Origin: CAXXXW01 sp963665555
GTDB taxonomy: Bacteria > Pseudomonadota > Alphaproteobacteria > Thalassobaculales > Thalassobaculaceae
Direction: 5' to 3'
Length of the DNA stretch: 64,000 bases
Assembly: GCA_963665555.2 (NCBI GenBank)
Contig: OY762308.1
Location: 2,170,001-2,234,000, forward strand
Part shown: piece by piece, positions 31,838 through 43,263 of the stretch
How the letters are laid out: each line of letters opens with the position of its first letter
How positions within the stretch are numbered: position 1 is the stretch's first letter
Notes under the pieces: generated by a model
Database searches by the model: none
What the model saw: the letters and a program-made list of their open reading frames with translations, nothing else
Told to the model about the DNA's origin: nothing
Translations under genes and position numbers: made by a program

Positions 31838-32947
31838 CTACAGCGCGTCGAGGACGGCGCGGCGGAGGGCGAGGGCCTGGAGGGTTTCCGCCGCGTCGTG
31901 GACGCGCAGGACCTGGACCCCCTGCCCGGCCGCGCCGAGCGCCAGCGCGAGCGAGCCGGCGAGCCGGTCCGCCGCCGCCTCGCCCCGGCTGGCCTCGGCG
32001 ACGAACGACTTCCGCGACGCGCCGAGCGCGACCGGGACGCCGAGGCCGTGCAGCAGGCCGATCCGGGCCAGGATCGCGGCGTTGTGCGCGGCCGTCTTGC
32101 CGAAGCCGATCCCCGGATCGACGACCAGCCGGTCCGCCGAAACGCCCGCCCGCGCGCAGGCGGCGATCCGGCCGGCGAGGAAGTCGGCCGCGTCCAGCGG
32201 CGCGCAGTCGTAGCGCGGGTCGTCCTGCATCGTCCGGGGCGCGCCGCGCATGTGCATGAGCACGACGGGAACGCCGGCCCGCGCGACCGCGCCGAGGCTT
32301 TCGGGGTCGCCGGCGAGCGCGGTCGTGTCGTTCACCATCGACGCCCCGGCCGCCAGCGCCGCCCGCATGACGGCGGCCTTGCTCGTGTCGATGCTCACCG
32401 GGACGCCGAAGCCCGCCGCCGCCTCGACGACGGGGACGGCGCGGTCGATCTCCTCGGCCCGGCCGACCGGCCGCGCGCCCGGCCGGGTCGACTCGCCGCC
32501 GATGTCGATAATGTCGGCCCCGGCCTCGATCAGGGCGTGGGCGCGGGAGACCGCCGCCCCGGCCGAGAAGCGGCCCGTCCCGTCGGAAAAGCTGTCGGGC
32601 GTGGCGTTGACGACGCCCATGACGAGCGGCCGGCTCCAGGGCTTGCCGAACAGGGGCCGGCGGCGCCGCGTGAGCGCGAGCATGGCGGCGTCGAACGCCT
32701 CCAGCCGCCCCGCCGCCAGCGCCCAGTCCCGGAGGTCGTCCACCGGGCCGGAAAAGGCGACGATCCGTTCGGGCGAACGCAGCACGGCCTCGACGCGCCG
32801 GAACCGGGCCGGCCCGCCGCCGAGCAGCCTGTCGGCCGGTCCAGGGGCGGGCGCGGCGCCGTGGGCGAGGTCCAGCGGCCGCAGGTAAAGGCCGCCCGGC
32901 CCGGCGGGACCGCGCGGCGGTTCGGGCAGGTTCTCGATGGGGCGCAT
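31838..32947 (-). CDS. folP: Dihydropteroate synthase
   Basis: 369 residues. The TIM-barrel core starts near residue 108 with MGVVNATPDSFSDG, followed by DIGGESTRPGA, SIDTSKAAVM, NDTTAL, DPGIGFGKT and a final GASRKSF. The first ~100 residues are an extra N-terminal region, seen in many alphaproteobacterial DHPS. It condenses DHPPP with p-aminobenzoate in folate synthesis. Located after ftsH in the conserved ftsH-folP-glmM order, but here separated from glmM by the Panacea pair. Confidence 0.95.
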   Translation of the reverse strand: MRPIENLPEPPRGPAGPGGLYLRPLDLAHGAAPAPGPADRLLGGGPARFRRVEAVLRSPERIVAFSGPVDDLRDWALAAGRLEAFDAAMLALTRRRRPLFGKPWSRPLVMGVVNATPDSFSDGTGRFSAGAAVSRAHALIEAGADIIDIGGESTRPGARPVGRAEEIDRAVPVVEAAAGFGVPVSIDTSKAAVMRAALAAGASMVNDTTALAGDPESLGAVARAGVPVVLMHMRGAPRTMQDDPRYDCAPLDAADFLAGRIAACARAGVSADRLVVDPGIGFGKTAAHNAAILARIGLLHGLGVPVALGASRKSFVAEASRGEAAADRLAGSLALALGAAGQGVQVLRVHDAAETLQALALRRAVLDAL

Positions 32948-33017
32948 CGCGCGCGGCCGCCGGCTCGCGGACCGGGCCCCGGCGGCGTCCGCCGGCCCGT
33001 TCCCGCCCGGCCCGGCC

Positions 33018-34955
<1,938 letters not shown>

Positions 34956-34965
34956 GCGCCCGCCC

Positions 34966-36369
34966 TCACACGAAATCGCCGGGAAACGCCGCGGCCGGCC
35001 GTCCGTCCCCCATTCCGCGCGCCGCGAGTTCCCCGATCCAGTCCTGGTCGGGACACCAGGCGATGTCCAACCGGCGACCGGATCCCGCGCGCCGCGCGCC
35101 GCCGCCTTCCACAAAGTGGGCGATCGGGAGCGTTCCGTCAAGCTCGCGCACGACCGGAAGCGACAATAGCGCCTCGCGCGGCGCGTCCGAAAGGCCGGGC
35201 GGGGCGCCGGCGGCCGCGTCGAGGCGGGCGCACAGGCGCGGGCCCGCCGCGCCCGCCGCCTCGATCCGCGCCGGTCCCGGCCCGCGCCATACCGCCTCGA
35301 AGCGGTTGTCCCAGCGGGCCGCGCGGCCGGGCGCGAGTTCGAGCGGCCCGGCGACGGCGGCGGGTTCGCGCGCGATCTCGATCCGCCCGTCGGCGCGCCG
35401 CCGGACGACGCAGCCGCCGAGCGTGCGGACCGCGGGGCCGCGGGCCTCGCGCAACGCCGCGCGCAGTCGGGCGACGCGGGCGCGCCGGGCCGGCCGCGCC
35501 GCGCCGCCGACGGCCCACAGCACGCGGGAGAGCAGCAGGTCCGCGAAGGCGCCGGGCAGCGCGTCGAAGGCCGCGCCGTCGAACCGGACCCAGCCGAGCG
35601 GCGAGACCGTCCCCCGGGCGCCCAGGAACCGGGCGCATTCCCGGTCGATCGCGCGCCGCGCCGCGCCCATCGCCGCCGCGAGGCGCAGCGCGCGCGCCGT
35701 CCCGATCCCGGCCTCCTCCAGCGCCGGCGCCAGCGCCCGCAAGCGCGCGCGCGCGAAGGCGGGATCGAAATTGCTGGGGTCCTCGATCCAGTCCTGCCCC
35801 CGCGCGCGGCATGTCGCGGCCAGCCGGGGCCGGGGGACCGGGAGCAGCGGCCGGCTCAGCGGAACGCCGCCGACCCGCGCCTCCGCCGCCATCGCGGCCA
35901 GCCCGTCCGGGCCGCTGTCGGCCATGGCGCGCATCAGGCAGGTCTCGGCCTGGTCCTCGGCGGCGTGGGCGAGCAGGACGCGCGCCGCGCCCCGGTCGCG
36001 CCGCCGGCCGTCGAGCAGGGCCAGCCGCCGCTCCCGCGCCGCGCGCTGCAGGCCGGCGGCCGGGCGCGGCCCGCCGGCGCGCAGGACCTCGTGGCGGACG
36101 CCGCGCGCCGCGAGCCAGCCCGCGACAAGGCGCGCCTCCCCGGCCGCCTCCGGGCGCAGCCCGTGGTCCACCGTGAGCGCGGCGAGCCGGACGCCGCGCG
36201 CCCGCGCCCACGAATCCGCCAGCAGGCACAACGCCATGCTGTCGGCCCCGCCGGAAACGCCGACGCACAGTTCGCGCGCCGCCGAGGCTTCGGGGCACGC
36301 CGCCATCAGGCGGGCGAACTCCGCGTCCGCCACCGGCTCGGCCGGAACCGCCGGGTCGGTCGGGTCCAT
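34966..36369 (-). CDS. tilS: tRNA(Ile)-lysidine synthase TilS
   Basis: 467 residues. PP-loop ATP site GVSGGADSMALC near residue 40, then TVDHGLRPEA and HAAEDQAETCLMR, all diagnostic of TilS, which makes lysidine-34 in the AUA-reading tRNA-Ile. The C-terminal region is longer and more divergent than in E. coli TilS. Gene order cpoB-tilS-ftsH is the alphaproteobacterial standard. Confidence 0.93.
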   Translation of the reverse strand: MDPTDPAVPAEPVADAEFARLMAACPEASAARELCVGVSGGADSMALCLLADSWARARGVRLAALTVDHGLRPEAAGEARLVAGWLAARGVRHEVLRAGGPRPAAGLQRAARERRLALLDGRRRDRGAARVLLAHAAEDQAETCLMRAMADSGPDGLAAMAAEARVGGVPLSRPLLPVPRPRLAATCRARGQDWIEDPSNFDPAFARARLRALAPALEEAGIGTARALRLAAAMGAARRAIDRECARFLGARGTVSPLGWVRFDGAAFDALPGAFADLLLSRVLWAVGGAARPARRARVARLRAALREARGPAVRTLGGCVVRRRADGRIEIAREPAAVAGPLELAPGRAARWDNRFEAVWRGPGPARIEAAGAAGPRLCARLDAAAGAPPGLSDAPREALLSLPVVRELDGTLPIAHFVEGGGARRAGSGRRLDIAWCPDQDWIGELAARGMGDGRPAAAFPGDFV

Positions 36370-36394
36370 GGCGGACTCCGCCGTCCGGGGCCGG

Positions 36395-37366
36395 TCAGCC
36401 GTCGCAGCCGATCCTGTCGCGCTCGGTCCCGGCGCGGCGCGCGAGGGAGCGCGAGGCGTTGGGGAACTCGTCTGCGAGCTGCTCCAGCGCCACGCAGGCG
36501 TCGTCCACCCGCGCCATGCGGGCGAGCGAGAAGGCGAGCTTCAGCAGGTTGTCGGCGGTTTTCGGGCTGCCCGGATACTTCTCGTAGCCCTCGGCGAAGG
36601 CGATGGCGGCGTCGGCGAAATTGCCGCGCACGTAGTAGGTCTCGCCGAGCCAGTACATCGCGTTGCCGGCCAGCGGGTCGTCGCCGTGGGACGCGACGAA
36701 CTCCCGGAAGGCGCGTTCCGCCGTCGCGTAGTCGTGGCGCATCGCGTAGGCGAAGGCGTGCTTGTAGCGCGTGGCGGCGTCGCCCTCGGGCAGGACCGGC
36801 CCGGCGGCGGGCGCGCCCGGCCCGGCCGCCGCGGCGTCCGCGGCCGCCCCGTCGCCGGTCTCCGCCAGGTCGTCGCGGCCGAGATAGCCGAGGACTCCGG
36901 CCCGCGCCGGGCGTCGCGTCCCGGCCGGCGCGCCGGCCGCCGGGGCGGCGCCGGCCCGGGGCCGGGCGGCCGACGGGGCCGCCGCGGCGGGCGCGCGCGC
37001 GGCGGCGGCCAGTTCGTCGAGCCGCCCCGCGAGCCGCGAGACCTCGTGGGCCAGCCTCTCGACCTGGCCGGTCAGCGCGCGCATCTGGGCCTCGGTCCGC
37101 TGGAGGCGGATTTCGGTCCGCGCCGGCTTCGATCCGGCCGGGGCGGCGGCTCCGGCCGGGGCGGCGGCCGGCGCGCGCGCCGGGGCCGGTTTCTCGCCGC
37201 CGGCGAAGAGGTGGCGCTGGAGGTCGGCGATTTCGGCCTCCAGCCGCGCGATCCGGTTCGCCAGCGCGCCGTCGGCCGCCTGCGCCGCCGCGCGGTCGGG
37301 CGCGCCGATGGCGGCCGCGAACAGGACCAGGAGAACGAGCGCGCGCGAACCGTGTCCCGACGGCAT
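36395..37366 (-). CDS. cpoB: Tol-Pal system protein CpoB/YbgF
   Basis: 323 residues: signal peptide (LVLLVLFAAAIGAPDRAAAQ), a coiled-coil segment (NRIARLEAEIADLQRHLF), a long Ala/Pro-rich linker, and C-terminal TPR repeats (AMYWLGETYYVRGNFADAA, SPKTADNLLKLAFSLARM). CpoB couples outer-membrane constriction to septal peptidoglycan synthesis. The ATG at 37364-37366 fits the signal peptide. It is separated from pal by 113 nt, where I see no separate gene. Confidence 0.92.
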   Translation of the reverse strand: MPSGHGSRALVLLVLFAAAIGAPDRAAAQAADGALANRIARLEAEIADLQRHLFAGGEKPAPARAPAAAPAGAAAPAGSKPARTEIRLQRTEAQMRALTGQVERLAHEVSRLAGRLDELAAAARAPAAAAPSAARPRAGAAPAAGAPAGTRRPARAGVLGYLGRDDLAETGDGAAADAAAAGPGAPAAGPVLPEGDAATRYKHAFAYAMRHDYATAERAFREFVASHGDDPLAGNAMYWLGETYYVRGNFADAAIAFAEGYEKYPGSPKTADNLLKLAFSLARMARVDDACVALEQLADEFPNASRSLARRAGTERDRIGCDG

Positions 37367-37479
37367 GGGAGCCTCCCCTTCTTGCGCCTCCGGCGCGGGC
37401 GCCGGGAACGGGATGGCCGGGACTTGCGGCTGAATTGTGGCGCCGGGCCGGCCTCCGGCCGGATCGGGGCCGCGCCGGG

Positions 37480-38007
37480 TCAGTTGACCTGGGTGACCCC
37501 CCGCCGGTTCTGCGCCCACGAGGCCTCGTCGCTCCCGAAGGCGACCGGGCGCTCCTTGCCGTAGCTGATCGTGTCGACCCGGCTTTCGTCCACGCCGCTG
37601 GCGACCAGGTAGTCCCTGACGGCGTTGGCGCGCCGCTCGCCGAGCGCGAGGTTGTATTCGCGGGTCCCGCGCTCGTCGCAATGGCCCTCGATCGTCACCC
37701 GCGCGCTCGGGTGCTTGGCGAGCCAGATCGCCTGGCGGTCCAGCGTCTGCTGCGCGTCGATGTCGAGGTCGGAGCGGTCGTAGCCGAAGAAAACCCGGTC
37801 CCCGACCTCCGCCACGAACTCCTCCACCGATCCCGGCGCCGGCCCGACCGACACCACGTCGCCCGTCGGCGCGGAGGCCACCGCCGGCGCCGCGGCGGCG
37901 GGCGCCGCGGTTCCGCTCCCGGCCGATTCGTCCGCGGTTTCCGGATCCTGCGCGCACGCGGCCAGAAACGCGACGGCGGCGGCGAGGCTCAAGATTTTCA
38001 CGCGCAT
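37480..38007 (-). CDS. pal: Peptidoglycan-associated lipoprotein Pal
   Basis: 175 residues. Lipoprotein signal with lipobox LAAC (Cys about residue 18), Ala-rich linker, then an OmpA-like peptidoglycan-binding domain (RVFFGYDRSDLDIDAQ, TIEGHCDERGTREYNLALG, RANAVRDYLVASG). Anchors the outer membrane to peptidoglycan and binds TolB. A 140-nt gap to tolB may hold a leader or promoter, but none is clear. Confidence 0.97.
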   Translation of the reverse strand: MRVKILSLAAAVAFLAACAQDPETADESAGSGTAAPAAAAPAVASAPTGDVVSVGPAPGSVEEFVAEVGDRVFFGYDRSDLDIDAQQTLDRQAIWLAKHPSARVTIEGHCDERGTREYNLALGERRANAVRDYLVASGVDESRVDTISYGKERPVAFGSDEASWAQNRRGVTQVN

Positions 38008-38147
38008 GGATGCATTCCTCCGGACGGCGTTCGTTTCGTTTCCCGGTTCCCTCGACGCTCCCGCCGGGAAGGCGGAGGGCCGCGCTCCGGGCCGTTATAG
38101 CAAAGACCGGCCGGAGGGGATACCGCTTTGCGCCTCCGGCCGGGCGG

Positions 38148-39503
38148 TTACGGCAGCGACGGCGACCACGCCGGGTCGGAGCCGTCCCGGGGCGTCGGCA
38201 CCGGGCGCTCGTTGAAGCCGGTCAGGTCGATCGAATACAGCTTGACCCCGCCGCCCCGGCCGCCCGCGCCGGACGGCGTCTGGCGGAAGAAGATCAGCAC
38301 CCGGCCGTTCGGCGCCCAGGTCGGCGCCTCCACCAGGTATCCCTCGGTCAGCAGCCGCTCGCCGCTGCCGTCGGGCCGCATCACGCCGATATGGAACCGG
38401 CCGCCGACGATTTTCGTGAACGCGATAAGGTCGCCGCGCGGCGACCACACCGGCGTGGCGTAGCGGCCCTTGCCGAAACTGATGCGGCGCACGCCGCCGC
38501 CGTCGGCGTCCATGACGTAGAGCTGCTGCGAGCCGCCGCGGTCCGAGTTGAAGACCACCCGGCTCCCGTCCGGCGCGTAGGTGGGCGAGGTGTCGATCGA
38601 CGGCGAATCGGTGAGCCGCGCCACCCGGCGCGTCGCCAGCTCCATCGTGAAGATGTCGGTGACGCCGCCCCGCGCCAGGCTCATGATCACCCTGGTCCCG
38701 TCCGGCGAGAACCGGGGCGCGAAGGTCATGCCGGGAAAGTCGCCCAGCACCTCCTGCTGGCCGGTGTCGATGTTGAAGATGTAGACCCTGGGCTGGTCGT
38801 TGTAATAGGCGAGGTAGGTGATCTCCTGGGTCGTCGGCGAGAACCGCGGCGTCAGCACCAGATCCGCCCCGTCGGTGAGGAAGCGGTGGTTGGCGCCGTC
38901 CTGGTCCATGATGGCGAGGCGCTTGACCCGGCGGTCCGGCGGCCCGCTCTCGGCGATGTAGACGATCCGCGTGTCGAAATAGCCGTCCTCGCCGGTGACG
39001 CGCCGGTAGATCAGGTCGGAGACGATATGCGCCACCCGCCGCCAGTTGCCCGGCACGGTGAAATAGGCGTTGCCGACCATCTGGCGCTCGGCGAACACGT
39101 CCCACAGGCGGAACTCGACGCGCAGCCGGCCGTCCGGCTCGATCGCGACCGCGCCGTGGACCAGCGCCTGGGCGTTTATGGCGCGCCAGTTGTCGAAGTT
39201 CGGCCTGATGTCGAGCGGGGCCGGGCCGCCGGCGAAGGCCGCCGGGTCGAGCGGCGCGAACAGGCCGGAGCGCTCCAGGTTGGCCGAGATCGTCGCCGCG
39301 ATGTCCCCGCCGACGCCGCGCGAGGCGGCGTCGCGCGGCAGGAAGTCCGAAATCGCGATGGGCATCGGGTCGGCCCGGCCCTGGGTGATGTCGATGCGCA
39401 GTTCCGCGCGGGCCGCGCCGGCGGCGAGGCAGAAGCCCGCCGCCAGGACCCAGGCGGAACGGAGGGTCGAAAGGAGGCCGCCGCGGCCGGTGTGCTCTCT
39501 CAT
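38148..39503 (-). CDS. tolB: Tol-Pal system beta-propeller protein TolB
   Basis: 451 residues: signal peptide (WVLAAGFCLAAGAARAEL), N-terminal alpha/beta domain, then a six-bladed propeller with repeated PRFSPDGTRV, TYAPDGSRVVFNSDRGG and PTWAPNGRVLIFF blades. Periplasmic link between Pal and TolA. Follows tolA after 16 nt. Confidence 0.97.
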   Translation of the reverse strand: MREHTGRGGLLSTLRSAWVLAAGFCLAAGAARAELRIDITQGRADPMPIAISDFLPRDAASRGVGGDIAATISANLERSGLFAPLDPAAFAGGPAPLDIRPNFDNWRAINAQALVHGAVAIEPDGRLRVEFRLWDVFAERQMVGNAYFTVPGNWRRVAHIVSDLIYRRVTGEDGYFDTRIVYIAESGPPDRRVKRLAIMDQDGANHRFLTDGADLVLTPRFSPTTQEITYLAYYNDQPRVYIFNIDTGQQEVLGDFPGMTFAPRFSPDGTRVIMSLARGGVTDIFTMELATRRVARLTDSPSIDTSPTYAPDGSRVVFNSDRGGSQQLYVMDADGGGVRRISFGKGRYATPVWSPRGDLIAFTKIVGGRFHIGVMRPDGSGERLLTEGYLVEAPTWAPNGRVLIFFRQTPSGAGGRGGGVKLYSIDLTGFNERPVPTPRDGSDPAWSPSLP

Positions 39504-39519
39504 CTGTCCTCTCCCGGCG

Positions 39520-40446
39520 TCACCGAAGCATGTCCTTCGGGTCGAAGTTGAAGGTGAAACTCTTCCAGGCCTTGTACTTGTCGAGGGGCAGGTCCAGCGG
39601 GACGCAGTCGGTGTGCCGGATGGCCCGGAGCGCGCTCTCGGCCGCCGCGCGGTAGAACGGGTCGCTGTCCATGCGCGCGCGGTCGGCGACGCGGGCCTCG
39701 CGCACCGTGGCGTCGGGGTTCATCGTCATCTCGATCTCGACCGCGAGCGCCTCGGCGCGCCGCGCGCCGGCGGCGACGTTCCAGCACCGGGCGATCTGCC
39801 GGCGCACCGCCTCGATCTCGCTCAGCGTGACCGGGCGGGACGGATCGTAATCCCGGTCGGAACCGGCGCGCGCCGCCTCCCGGGCGCGTTCGAGCAGCGT
39901 CTTCTCCCGCTCCCTGGGCTTCGGCGCGGGCGGGGCCGTGTCCCGTTTCAGGTCCTTCAGCAGGGCGGCGAAGCCGCGTTCCGGCGCCGGCGCCTTGGGC
40001 CTCGGCGTCGGCGGCGCGGGCGCGGCGGCCGGGCGCGGCTTGGGCCGGGGCGCCGGTTTCGGCGCGGCGGCGGGCTTCGGGGCCGGCCGGGGGGCCGGCT
40101 CCGGTTCGGGCCGCGCGGGCGGCGCCGCGGCCGGGGCCGGGGGGGCGAGCGCGGCCCGGCGCGGCTCCGGCGCGGGGGCCGGCGGCGGCGCGGGCGGCGG
40201 CGGGGCCGCGGCGGCCCGCGGCGGCGCGGGCCGGGGCGGCGGCGGCTTCGGTTCGGGCCTGGGCTCGTTCCGGGCGGGCGCGGCCTCCTCGGGCGGCAGG
40301 TTGGTGACCTCGCCGAGATCGGCCAGCCTGACGAACACGATCGCGTCCAGTTCCGGCGGGTCCGCGCGCAGGTGCGGCAGGCCGAACCACGCCAGCGCGA
40401 TAACGCCCGCGTGCAGGCCCGTCGAGAGGATCGCGCCGGTCCGCAT
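39520..40446 (-). CDS. tolA: Tol-Pal energy-transducing protein TolA
   Basis: 308 residues: one N-terminal membrane helix (LHAGVIALAWFGLPHL), a long Pro/Ala/Lys-rich periplasmic stretch (about residues 50-210) replacing the usual Ala/Lys helix, and a C-terminal TolA/TonB-like domain (EIEMTMNPDATVREARV, YRAAAESALRAIRHTDC). The linker is of very low complexity, so exact homology is only clear at both ends. Between tolR (6-nt gap) and tolB. Confidence 0.92.
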   Translation of the reverse strand: MRTGAILSTGLHAGVIALAWFGLPHLRADPPELDAIVFVRLADLGEVTNLPPEEAAPARNEPRPEPKPPPPRPAPPRAAAAPPPPAPPPAPAPEPRRAALAPPAPAAAPPARPEPEPAPRPAPKPAAAPKPAPRPKPRPAAAPAPPTPRPKAPAPERGFAALLKDLKRDTAPPAPKPREREKTLLERAREAARAGSDRDYDPSRPVTLSEIEAVRRQIARCWNVAAGARRAEALAVEIEMTMNPDATVREARVADRARMDSDPFYRAAAESALRAIRHTDCVPLDLPLDKYKAWKSFTFNFDPKDMLR

Positions 40447-40452
40447 GGCCGG

Positions 40453-40956
40453 TCATCCGCCGTCCGGCGCCGCCGGCCCGCCTTCCGGCGCCTCGGGGGG
40501 CGGGAAGGCCTCGATCTCGCGCTCCAGCGTCGCGAGGTCGGTGCGCAGCGCGATCGCCTGGACGCCGGCGTTGCGGATTTCCCCCGCCACCACCGCGATG
40601 GCGCCGTAGTTGAGCCGCGCGTCGCCGCGCAGGTGCACCTTGATGTCGGGATTGGCCTCGCGCATCGCGCGCAGCCGGGGCGCGAGGTTCTCCAGCGCGA
40701 TCCGGGTGCGGTTGATGTAGACGCGCTTGTCGCGGTCGATCTCGATGTTGAGCGGCCGGTCCTCGTCGGCGACGATGTACTCCCGCGCCACCTTGGGCAG
40801 CTGCACCGGGATGCCGAGGACCAGCAGCGGCGCCGTCACCATGAACACCACCAGCAGCACCAGCATCACGTCCACGAAGGGCGTGACGTTGATCTCGCTC
40901 ATCGGCCGGTAGCGCTGCCGGCGGCCGGAACGGCGGACGACGGGCTGGATGGCCAT
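40453..40956 (-). CDS. tolR: Tol-Pal protein TolR (ExbD/TolR family)
   Basis: 167 residues: cytoplasmic start ending in PMSEINVTPFVDVMLVLLVV, with the membrane-embedded Asp of the proton path, then a periplasmic domain (HLRGDARLNYGAIAVVAGEI). Works with TolQ as the proton-driven motor. 3-nt gap after tolQ. Confidence 0.96.
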   Translation of the reverse strand: MAIQPVVRRSGRRQRYRPMSEINVTPFVDVMLVLLVVFMVTAPLLVLGIPVQLPKVAREYIVADEDRPLNIEIDRDKRVYINRTRIALENLAPRLRAMREANPDIKVHLRGDARLNYGAIAVVAGEIRNAGVQAIALRTDLATLEREIEAFPPPEAPEGGPAAPDGG

Positions 40957-40959
40957 CCC

Positions 40960-41691
40960 TCAGGCCCCCTCGTCCAGCTGGCGCGACAGGATGGCGACGA
41001 ATTCGCCGGAGAAGCTCTCCAGCCGCTGCGAGAAGCGCTCCAGGTCGTGGCTGATCTTGTTGTAGGCGATCACCGCCGGGATCGCCGCGACCAGGCCGAG
41101 CGCGGTGGCGAACAGCGCCTCGGCGATCCCCGGCGCGACCACCGACAGCGCGGTGGTCTTGGTGGCGGCGATGGCGCGGAAGGCGTCCATGATCCCCCAC
41201 ACGGTGCCGAACAGGCCGACGAAGGGCGCCGTCGAGCCGACCGAGGCGAGGAAGGACATCCGGCGCTCCAGCAACTCCATCTCCCGGCCGATGGTGAGCG
41301 CCATGACCTGCTCGACGCGGACGCGCAGGCTGGCGCGCACCTCCTCGCCCTTGACGACGAGGCCGCGCGCCGTCGAGCGCCGCCATTCCCGCATCGCGGC
41401 GGCGAAGACGGCGGACATCGGGTCCTTCGGGTCGGCGCCGACCCGGTCGTAAAGGTCCTCCAGCGAGCCGCCGGACCAGAAATTGTCCTCGAAGGCGCGG
41501 GCGCGGACCTTGAGCCGGCGCAGCCGCGTCGTCTTGTCGAAGATGATCGCCCAACTCCAGAAGGACGCCAGCGCGAGGCCGACCATCACCGCCTGCACGA
41601 TCGGGTCGGCCGACAGGAAAAGCCCGACGATGCTGAGGTCCGTGTCGGTCGAGCCGCCGAGCCGGACGCTGTCCACTACGGTCTGGTCCAT
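40960..41691 (-). CDS. tolQ: Tol-Pal protein TolQ
   Basis: 243 residues with three membrane helices typical of MotA/TolQ/ExbB. The second and third include SVGSTAPFVGLFGTVWGIMD and the Pro-rich AEALFATALGLVAAIPAVIA. Its 5' end overlaps the ybgC 3' end by 16 nt, indicating a single transcript. Confidence 0.97.
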   Translation of the reverse strand: MDQTVVDSVRLGGSTDTDLSIVGLFLSADPIVQAVMVGLALASFWSWAIIFDKTTRLRRLKVRARAFEDNFWSGGSLEDLYDRVGADPKDPMSAVFAAAMREWRRSTARGLVVKGEEVRASLRVRVEQVMALTIGREMELLERRMSFLASVGSTAPFVGLFGTVWGIMDAFRAIAATKTTALSVVAPGIAEALFATALGLVAAIPAVIAYNKISHDLERFSQRLESFSGEFVAILSRQLDEGA

Positions 41692-42185
41692 CGGGCCTCC
41701 ATTCCCCGGCCGGCCCCGCCCGCCGCGAGGCGTTCGAAGGCGGCCCGCGCCCGCGCCGGCAGGCGGACCGGCCGGCCCTCCCGGTTCACGCAGGCCAGTT
41801 GCAGGTCGAGGCGCGCCAGCCAGTCCCCGGCCGCGCCGCCGGCGTCGACGGGATGGACGGTCTGCGCCGCCTCCACCCGCGCGCCCAGGGCGGCGCGCGG
41901 CTCCGTGCGCACCTCCAGCACATCGTCGAGCCGGGCCGGCGCGCGGTACTCCACGGCGCAGCGCCGCACCGCGAAGAACACGCCCTCGGCCCGGCGCATC
42001 TCCTCCTGCCCGATCCCCAGCACGCGCAGGAACTCGGTCCGCGCGCGCTCGGCGAAGGCGAGGTAGCGCGCGTGGTAGACGAAGCCGGTCGTGTCCGTGT
42101 CCTCGTAATAGACCCGCAGGCGGAAGCGGTGCGCGCCCCGGTCGAGCGCGCCGGAGCCGGGGGCGAGGGCGGCGGCCTCAGGCAT
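41676..42185 (-). CDS. ybgC: Tol-Pal-associated acyl-CoA thioesterase YbgC
   Basis: 169 residues, hot-dog fold. The core RVYYEDTDTTGFVYHARYLAF holds the catalytic Asp of the 4HBT/YbgC class. It hydrolyses short-chain acyl-CoA and marks the start of tol-pal clusters. The first ~16 residues are a short extension; a later start is possible. Overlaps ruvB by 8 nt and tolQ by 16 nt. Confidence 0.95.
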   Translation of the reverse strand: MPEAAALAPGSGALDRGAHRFRLRVYYEDTDTTGFVYHARYLAFAERARTEFLRVLGIGQEEMRRAEGVFFAVRRCAVEYRAPARLDDVLEVRTEPRAALGARVEAAQTVHPVDAGGAAGDWLARLDLQLACVNREGRPVRLPARARAAFERLAAGGAGRGMEARWTRP

Positions 42186-43263
42186 CGCCGGCCTCCGCGC
42201 CGCCGGCGCCGGGCAGTTCCATCTGCCCGGCGGCGGCCGGTTCGGGCAGGCCGAGATAGCGCCAGGCGGCGGGCGAAAGCACCCGGCCGCGCGGCGTCCG
42301 CCCGATCATGCCCTGCTGCAGGAGGTAGGGTTCGATCACCTCCTCGATCACGTCGCGCTGCTCCGACAGCGCGGCGGCGAGCGTCTCCGCCCCCACCGGC
42401 CCGCCGCCGTAATTCCCGGCGATGCAGCCGAGGTAGCGGCGGTCCATCGCGTCCAGCCCCAGCCGGTCGATGTCGAGGCGTTCGAGGGCGGCGGCGGCGG
42501 CCTCCGCGTCCACCCGCCCGATCCCGGCGACGCCGGCGAAGTCGCGCACCCGGCGCAGCAGGCGCCCGGCGACCCGGGGCGTGCCCCGGGCCCGGCGCGC
42601 GATCTCCCGCGCCCCGTCGCCGGTCAACGGCATCGACAGCAGCCCCGCCCCGCGCGCGACGATCCGCTGCAACTCCTCCGGCGCGTAGAACTGCAGCCTG
42701 AGCGGGATGCCGAACCGCTCGCGCAGCGGCGTCGTGATCAGGCCGGAGCGCGTGGTGGCGGCGATCAGCGTGAACGGCGCGAGGTCGATCCTGAGCGAGC
42801 GCGCCGCCGGCCCCTCGCCGATGATGAGGTCCAGCTGGAAATCCTCCATCGCCGGGTACAGCACCTCCTCGACCGCGGGCGCGAGGCGGTGGATCTCGTC
42901 GATGAACAGCACGTCGCGCGCTTCGAGGTTGGTGAGCAGCGCCGCCAGGTCCCCGGCGCGGGCGACCGCCGGGCCGGAGGTCATGCGGAACCCCACACCC
43001 AGTTCGCGCGCGACGATCTGCGCCAGCGTCGTCTTCCCCAGGCCGGGCGGGCCGTGGAACAGCACATGGTCGAGCGCCTCGCGCCGGCCGCGCGCGGCGT
43101 CGATGAAGACCCGGAGGTTCTCGCGCACCTGCTTCTGGCCGACGAAATCGGCGAGCCGCGCGGGGCGCAGCGAGGCGTCGGGCGCGTCGGCCGGGGCGGC
43201 CTCGGCGCCGATCAGGCGGCCGTCCGGCCCGCCCTCGGGGGGCCGCTCCCGGTCCAGGCTCAC
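42178..43263 (-). CDS. ruvB: Holliday junction branch-migration helicase RuvB
   Basis: 361 residues, AAA+ motor. FVGQKQVRENLRVFI, Walker A GPPGLGKTTLAQI, Walker B DVLFIDEIHRL, arginine-finger region ATTRSGLITTPLRERFG, and a C-terminal winged helix (PYLLQQGMIGRTPRGRVL). The start overlaps the ruvA stop by 4 nt. Confidence 0.98.
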   Translation of the reverse strand: MSLDRERPPEGGPDGRLIGAEAAPADAPDASLRPARLADFVGQKQVRENLRVFIDAARGRREALDHVLFHGPPGLGKTTLAQIVARELGVGFRMTSGPAVARAGDLAALLTNLEARDVLFIDEIHRLAPAVEEVLYPAMEDFQLDLIIGEGPAARSLRIDLAPFTLIAATTRSGLITTPLRERFGIPLRLQFYAPEELQRIVARGAGLLSMPLTGDGAREIARRARGTPRVAGRLLRRVRDFAGVAGIGRVDAEAAAAALERLDIDRLGLDAMDRRYLGCIAGNYGGGPVGAETLAAALSEQRDVIEEVIEPYLLQQGMIGRTPRGRVLSPAAWRYLGLPEPAAAGQMELPGAGGAEAGDA